Origin: Deltaproteobacteria bacterium
GTDB taxonomy: Bacteria > Desulfobacterota > GWC2-55-46 > DRQE01
NCBI GenBank assembly: GCA_030631875.1
Contig: DAOVKH010000120.1
Span: 1-5,733 of the forward strand
Direction: 5' to 3'
Length of the DNA stretch: 5,733 bases
Under the pieces are notes generated by a model, which saw only the letters and a list, made by a program, of their open reading frames with translations, was not told where the DNA came from and searched no databases. Positions within the stretch are counted from its first letter, which is position 1, and each line of letters begins with the position of its first letter. Below are positions 5,528 through 5,733 of this stretch, in pieces. The position numbers were made by a program, and so were the translations under genes.

Positions 5528-5733
5528 TCAATCTTTACCATACTCATCGAAAGACTCAGGCGTGCCCAAGTATATCTTCGAATCAACATACTTGTGTACG
5601 TATAGATCTTCCCGCTCGAATCGCTCGCGTTCTTTAACGGCTTCTATGTTGGGCCACTGCTCAACTCCTATATAATCCCATTCATCGTTTGACCAACTGC
5701 AATCGATCATCGACACGGCTTTCATTCCAAGCT
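5528..5733 (-). CDS. C-terminal part of an unrecognised small protein, cut by the window edge
   Basis: The minus-strand frame is open from the window end to the TGA at 5528-5530, giving at least 67 residues. A Met codon at 5723-5725 is possible as a start, but only eight bases lie upstream and no properly spaced SD is visible, so it is more likely internal and the gene probably continues beyond the window. Codons such as GCC, ATA and AAG resemble the hem genes and not the AT-rich neighbour. From that Met, visible features are SNDEWDYIGVEQWP at 12-25, a charged helix EAVKERERFERED at 28-40, and a tail with KIYLGTPESFDEYG. The pattern of strand, helix and LGTP loop recalls small dimeric alpha/beta-barrel proteins of unknown function, but this is only a resemblance. 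No cofactor motif is seen. Confidence 0.6.
   Translation of the reverse strand, partial: LGMKAVSMIDCSWSNDEWDYIGVEQWPNIEAVKERERFEREDLYVHKYVDSKIYLGTPESFDEYGKD

Noticed and set aside
5357..5605. 82-codon + strand frame starting with TTG
   Set aside because: It overlaps the start region of the minus-strand membrane protein and the 3' end of the right-edge gene, and lacks an SD. The AT-rich stretch makes open frames easy by chance. The 5179-5373 frame is rejected likewise.
1..5733. CRISPR array, tRNA, rRNA, insertion sequence or phage genes
   Set aside because: No regularly spaced direct repeats, cloverleaf with anticodon, rRNA core segments, transposase or integrase were found on either strand by reading.

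Overview
The window reads as a piece of a bacterial chromosome of medium GC in its left four-fifths. The genes there are compact, often use ATA for isoleucine, and the free-standing ones (methyltransferase, ferritin) carry strong GGAGG-type ribosome binding sites. No marker in the window fixes the phylum. The gene order hemE-hemH-hemY is the one known from Bacillus subtilis, and the ferrochelatase looks most like the soluble Gram-positive/actinobacterial type. The same order could also occur in deep-branching Gram-negative lineages, so the taxonomic call is left open.

Positions 1-3117 (+ strand) are a tightly packed late-haem operon: the 3' three-quarters of hemE (uroporphyrinogen decarboxylase), complete hemH (ferrochelatase) and complete hemY (flavin-dependent porphyrinogen oxidase). 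hemE and hemH overlap by four bases (GTGA), and hemH and hemY overlap by one base (TAGTG). Both downstream genes start with GTG and have only weak Shine-Dalgarno sequences, so translational coupling is likely. Together they take uroporphyrinogen III to coproporphyrinogen III, oxidise a porphyrinogen ring and insert iron. The genes that would separate the classical protoporphyrin route from the coproporphyrin route (hemF/hemN or hemQ/chdC) are not in view.

Positions 3118-4514 hold two separately initiated + strand genes. One is a class I SAM-dependent methyltransferase of the type often seen with surface-glycan genes. The other is a bacterial ferritin with a full set of ferroxidase ligands. 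Haem synthesis and ferritin are both iron functions, but the sequence does not prove co-regulation.

Positions 4515-4769 are an intergenic stretch with several inverted repeats. One is a good terminator hairpin, best placed to stop the convergent minus-strand gene. Two short motifs in this stretch recur in the other intergenic gaps. One of them is a 20-base core with a small hairpin whose stem differs by pair-preserving changes.

Positions 4770-5733 are different in character. A minus-strand AT-rich gene (about 30% GC in a sampled 60 bases) encodes an unrecognised 195-residue protein with one N-terminal membrane helix. It looks foreign to the hem/ferritin block. At the right edge is the 3' end of another minus-strand gene whose codon use is again like the main block. 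No tRNA, rRNA, CRISPR array, transposase or integrase is visible.
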